A stretch of DNA of 7,205 bases from contig JAHFKM010000041.1 of the NCBI GenBank assembly GCA_023245385.1, positions 1 through 7,205 of the forward strand, given 5' to 3'. The stretch comes from an archaeon. GTDB taxonomy: Archaea; Nanobdellota; Nanobdellia; SCGC-AAA011-G17; GW2011-AR18. The notes under the pieces were generated by a model. It was not told where the DNA came from and ran no database searches. It worked only from the letters and a program-made list of their open reading frames with translations. The position numbers and the translations under genes were made by a program. Shown piece after piece: positions 5,754 through 7,205 of the stretch (position 1 is its first letter; each line of letters starts with the position of its first letter).

Positions 5754-5812
5754 ATTAAAGCAGTATGTTGATAAGAAGGAGAGTTTAGAGATTGGTGAGG
5801 TGTCTATTTTTG
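5754..5812. repeat. Direct repeat flanking the graspetide operon, right copy
   Basis: This partner of 3433-3491 lies 2321 bases downstream. Similarity ends sharply on the 3' side and fades within a few bases on the 5' side. Confidence 0.95.
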
Positions 5813-5817
5813 TTTTG

Positions 5818-5837
5818 AAGGTTTCGTACCTTTTTTT
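5818..5837 (+). terminator. Hairpin plus T tract, intrinsic-terminator-like
   Basis: AAGGT (5818-5822) and ACCTT (5828-5832) form a five-base stem around loop TTCGT, followed directly by T to 5837. The form is that of a bacterial intrinsic terminator; in an archaeon the T tract alone may be enough. It would end readthrough from the graspetide operon. Confidence 0.5.
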
Positions 5838-5921
5838 GCTATTGTAAATGTCGTTTTCTGCCATTGGTCTTTTACTCCTACTAATAACGGGAACCTTGTA
5901 TTTAAGAGGGTGTCAGATGGT

Positions 5922-5960
5922 TGGAGCATTCTTTGTTGAGTGGCATGCACCGGCCGTGCA
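5922..5960 (-). repeat. Dispersed element, degenerate copy Z
   Basis: On the minus strand this reads TGCACGGCCGGTGCATGCCA then CTCAACAAAGAATGCTCC. It matches the core and tail of copy Y at 7079-7117, sharing TCAACAAAGAA exactly. The palindrome TGCAC-CGGCC-GTGCA on the plus strand would form a tight hairpin. The 5' part of the X/Y fold is not preserved, so this copy is probably inactive. Confidence 0.6.
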
Positions 5961-5987
5961 AAAAGATTACCCGAGAAAACTACGATA

Positions 5988-6171
5988 TTATTGGATTCTA
6001 TTCTTGAATTTGTTTCTCTGTGCTTCAATCTCTTTGAGAGTTATAGAGAGGTCTTGAGGTATTGTCAGGTTCTTCCACTTAAGCCATTCAAGCACACCTT
6101 GGGGATCTCTAGGGTATTTTTTTATCAAACTTGCTTTTGGAACTGTTACAGGCACCACATGTAGGTTTCAT
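5988..6171 (-). pseudogene. Broken small gene of about 60 codons, unknown family
   Basis: On the minus strand, ATG 6171 starts MKPT and then runs out of frame, stopping after 20 codons. Skipping one base after ACA (near 6159) opens the frame VVPVTVPKASLIKKYPRDPQ, GVLEWLKWKNLTIPQDLSIT and LKEIEAQRNKFKNRIQ, ending at TAA 5988-5990. The same frame could be read alone from GTG 6158, giving 56 residues. The product is charged, has two Trp and ends in a predicted helix, so it looks coding. I do not recognise it; a small antitoxin-like or DNA-binding protein is only a guess. Its leader and first codons are the right copy of the direct repeat that also precedes the radical SAM gene (MKPTVV here, MKLTVA there). 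Either it is a frameshifted relic or a GTG-started intact small protein. Confidence 0.5.
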
Positions 6172-6221
6172 CAAAAAGATTAAGACAAAAAGTTAAAGAA
6201 TCTGCTTATTTTGTAAATTTA
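6160..6221. repeat. Direct repeat, right copy
   Basis: This partner of 2105-2168 is in the same orientation. It shares the exact 20-base block TTTCATCAAAAAGATTAAGA (6166-6185), then AGTTAAAGAATCT and AATTTATT. It covers the leader and start codon of the broken minus-strand gene, including a minus-strand AATAAATT box. Confidence 0.8.
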
Positions 6222-6263
6222 TTCTTCTTCAGAGACAATGATTATCTTAAATGAGGGCAATCC

Positions 6264-6298
6264 TTAAATATAAGATATACCTTACTAATAAGATATAC
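6264..6298 (+). promoter_or_regulatory. TATA box and direct-repeat operator of the toxin-antitoxin operon
   Basis: TTAAATATAA (6264-6273) is a TATA box predicting a start near 6294. The 10-base word TAAGATATAC occurs exactly twice, at 6271-6280 and 6289-6298, 18 bases apart. One copy overlaps the box and the other the start site. AbrB-type antitoxins usually repress their own operons, so this is the natural operator. GGAGG at 6305-6309 then serves the antitoxin start. Confidence 0.6.
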
Positions 6299-6318
6299 AT
6301 GCTTGGAGGATAAAAAGT

Positions 6319-6576
6319 ATGACTGAAACAATAGAAATGGGAACAGTAAGTTCACGGGGTCAAATTGCAGTACCCTCAGATATCAGAGAAGAAATGGGTC
6401 TAAAAGAAGGAACAAAAGTCCTATTTTTCTTAACAAACGGCACTTTGATCATCAAGAAAGTCAGCACCCAAACCTTCGCAGAAATAACTAAGCCCCTAAA
6501 AGAGGCTGCAAAGAAAGCAGGACTGAAAGAAGAAGACATCCCAGACCTCGTCCACAAAGCAAGAAAAAAACAATGA
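6319..6576 (+). CDS. AbrB/SpoVT-type antitoxin
   Basis: The 85-residue product has one swapped-hairpin AbrB domain at residues 8-47 (GTVSSRGQIAVPSDIREEMG, then LKEGTKVLFFLTNGTLIIKK). A lysine-rich helical tail at 50-85 is expected to wrap and inhibit the toxin. It forms a dimer that binds DNA and should repress its own promoter through the repeats at 6271-6298. ATG 6319 is preceded by GGAGG (6305-6309). The toxin ATG overlaps its stop (ATGA, 6573-6576), the usual antitoxin-first coupling. The codons end mainly in A or C, unlike the G/T-ending style of the graspetide operon. Confidence 0.92.
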   Translation: MTETIEMGTVSSRGQIAVPSDIREEMGLKEGTKVLFFLTNGTLIIKKVSTQTFAEITKPLKEAAKKAGLKEEDIPDLVHKARKKQ

Positions 6577-7022
6577 TCAGCATTACTGCTGACACAAACG
6601 TTCTCGTCGCAGCCACACTCACACATGGAGCCTGCGAAAAAATCGTAGAACTCGCAGAACAAAAGAAAATCTGCCTCTTCCTTTCAGAACCCATCTTCAA
6701 AGAATACTACAAAGTATTCCAATACCAAGAAATACAAGACAAAATAAAAAACAAACAACAAGAAGCACAACAAGCAGTAGCAAGAATAGCAATCATTGCA
6801 CATATCATAGAAACCACAACCCGAGTTAATATCATCAAAGAAGACCCAGACGACAACAAAATTATAGAATGCGCAATCGACGCCAAAGCAGACTACATTA
6901 TAAGCAGCGACAAACACATCCACAACCACAAAAAAGAAATCCGCCAACAACACAACATCCACATCCTCACGCCACAAGAATTCTTACAAATCTTCACCAG
7001 CCAGCAGCAAGGATGGACTTAA
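6573..7022 (+). CDS. PIN-domain ribonuclease toxin (COG1569-like)
   Basis: The 149-residue product is a single PIN domain. The expected metal-binding acids are Asp7 in ITADTNVLVAA, Glu44 in SEPIFKEYY, Asp94 in DPDDNKIIECAIDAKADYII, and Asp113 in SSDKH. It ends with ILTPQEFLQIF, the usual finish of the 'toxin component, PIN family' group. Such toxins cleave RNA to arrest growth when the antitoxin is degraded. All catalytic acids are present, so it should be active. Codons end mostly in C or A, with many CAA and CAC. Translation is coupled to the antitoxin by ATGA. A TATA-like TTAAATAA (7019-7026) overlaps its stop codon. Confidence 0.92.
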   Translation: MISITADTNVLVAATLTHGACEKIVELAEQKKICLFLSEPIFKEYYKVFQYQEIQDKIKNKQQEAQQAVARIAIIAHIIETTTRVNIIKEDPDDNKIIECAIDAKADYIISSDKHIHNHKKEIRQQHNIHILTPQEFLQIFTSQQQGWT

Positions 7023-7056
7023 ATAACTGTTTAACTCCTATAAATAAGACGAGCAT

Positions 7057-7117
7057 AGCATCTTTGGTAGGCGCTCGGGCATGTCTGGGCGCATGCTATT
7101 CAACAAAGAATATGCTG
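7057..7117 (+). ncRNA. Candidate structured RNA, copy Y of a dispersed element
   Basis: AGCAT 7057-7061 pairs with ATGCT 7112-7116. TTGGTAG 7064-7070 pairs with CTATTCAA 7096-7103 with one bulged base. The core GCATGTCTGGGCGCATGC (7079-7096) sits inside. Copy X at 2236-2291 has the same nesting with different paired bases in the middle helix. TTAAATAA 7019-7026 lies 38 bases upstream, near the distance seen for X. A plus-strand reading frame crosses it but carries no recognisable protein. The family is unknown. Confidence 0.4.
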
Positions 7118-7163
7118 ATAGTAGGTGGGCTGTAAAGTAAACGTCACTTAATTTTTAGGAAAG

Positions 7164-7197
7164 TTTATATAATTTGAATAATTAATGTAAAAGGAGA
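7164..7197 (+). promoter_or_regulatory. TATA box and ribosome site of the next gene
   Basis: TTTATATAA (7164-7172) is a strong archaeal TATA box, and AAGGAG (7191-7196) is a ribosome site eight or more bases from the window end. A plus-strand gene should start at or just after base 7206. Confidence 0.6.
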
Positions 7198-7205
7198 TAA
7201 ATAAA

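Larger units (their letters stand above)
5743..5847 (+). pseudogene. 3' fragment of a second methyltransferase gene
   Basis: Following a stop at 5740-5742, the frame reads RYLELKQYVDKKESLEIG then EVSIFV and a short divergent tail, ending at TAA 5845-5847. Residues LKQYVDKKESLEIGEV are identical to the C terminus of the methyltransferase at 2432-3517, and 59 bases (5754-5812) match with three differences. The catalytic domain is missing and there is no start codon, so this is a remnant. It sits 70 bases after the graspetide operon, as if the operon separated it from its parent. Confidence 0.85.
5682..6318. other. Gene-poor, degenerate segment between two operons
   Basis: No intact recognisable gene occupies these 637 bases. 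In order they hold an oligo-T stretch, a fragment of a methyltransferase 3' end, a hairpin with a T tract, a repeat copy on the minus strand, a broken minus-strand small gene, the right copy of the 64-base direct repeat, and the toxin-antitoxin promoter. The base composition changes here from G/T-rich to A/C-rich on the plus strand. Confidence 0.7.

Noticed and set aside
5804..6028. Minus-strand 74-codon frame through the degenerate region
   Set aside because: It runs through the repeat, the hairpin terminator and the methyltransferase fragment in antisense, and has no start signal or recognisable motif.
5848..6057. Plus-strand 69-codon frame with a hydrophobic start (LLLLLITGTLYL)
   Set aside because: It has no ribosome site, crosses repeat copy Z and overlaps the more protein-like minus-strand frame; the hydrophobicity comes from T-rich sequence.
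6684..6977. Minus-strand frame opposite the PIN gene, very rich in Val, Phe and Cys
   Set aside because: It arises from the C/A-rich codons of the PIN gene read in reverse, and the PIN gene is well supported.
2188..7117. CRISPR-like array from the four element copies
   Set aside because: Copies are far apart, in both orientations, divergent and without regular spacers; no cas gene is present.
6869..7135. Plus-strand reading frame of 88 codons across the PIN gene end and copy Y
   Set aside because: Most of it is an out-of-frame shadow of the PIN gene, rich in His, Gln and Pro. The tail (ASLVGARACLGAC...) parallels copy X in the same register, but copies Z and W need one-base gaps, so the repeat looks non-coding.

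Overview
The window looks like part of a low-GC archaeal genome. Several genes have a TATA-like box about 25-30 bases before the expected transcript start. One gene appears to be leaderless, and others carry strong GGAGG-type ribosome sites. An AbrB/PIN toxin-antitoxin pair fits an archaeon. A lineage such as the DPANN archaea is possible, but that is a guess; nothing here fixes the taxon.

Layout from left to right. Bases 1-326 hold the 3' part of a CsaA-like tRNA-binding protein gene, broken by a one-base frameshift. It converges on a minus-strand gene for a cobalamin-domain radical SAM protein (323-2116), and their stop codons share a TTAA. A structured 300-base gap (2117-2431) follows, with promoter signals in both directions and two inverted copies of a short dispersed element that may be a non-coding RNA. 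Next is a plus-strand winged-helix/methyltransferase fusion gene (2432-3517).

The centre of interest is the plus-strand operon at 3588-5681. It encodes a 39-residue two-CxxC microprotein, a 64-residue candidate RiPP precursor, a 318-residue ATP-grasp ligase of the graspetide (microviridin/marinostatin-like) type, and a Tiki/EreA/ChaN-like hydrolase. I read it as a graspetide biosynthesis locus. The ligase would install ester or amide side-chain crosslinks in the C-terminal part of the precursor. The hydrolase, translationally coupled through ATGA, could cleave or process the product or give self-protection. The methyltransferase and the radical SAM protein are possible but unproven additional tailoring enzymes or regulators.

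The operon is bracketed by a 59-base direct repeat (three mismatches): the 3' end of the methyltransferase gene recurs just after the operon as a gene fragment. A second, wider pair of direct repeats (2105-2168 and 6160-6221) brackets about 4 kb. The strand composition of the segment between them also differs: the plus strand is G/T-rich inside and A/C-rich on both sides. Together these suggest an acquired, duplicated or inverted island.

Bases 5682-6318 hold no intact gene. They contain the methyltransferase fragment, a hairpin terminator, a repeat copy and a broken minus-strand gene. An AbrB antitoxin/PIN toxin operon (6319-7022) follows, with a 10-base direct-repeat operator candidate. Then come another copy of the putative structured RNA (7057-7117) and the promoter and ribosome site of a gene that starts beyond the window.
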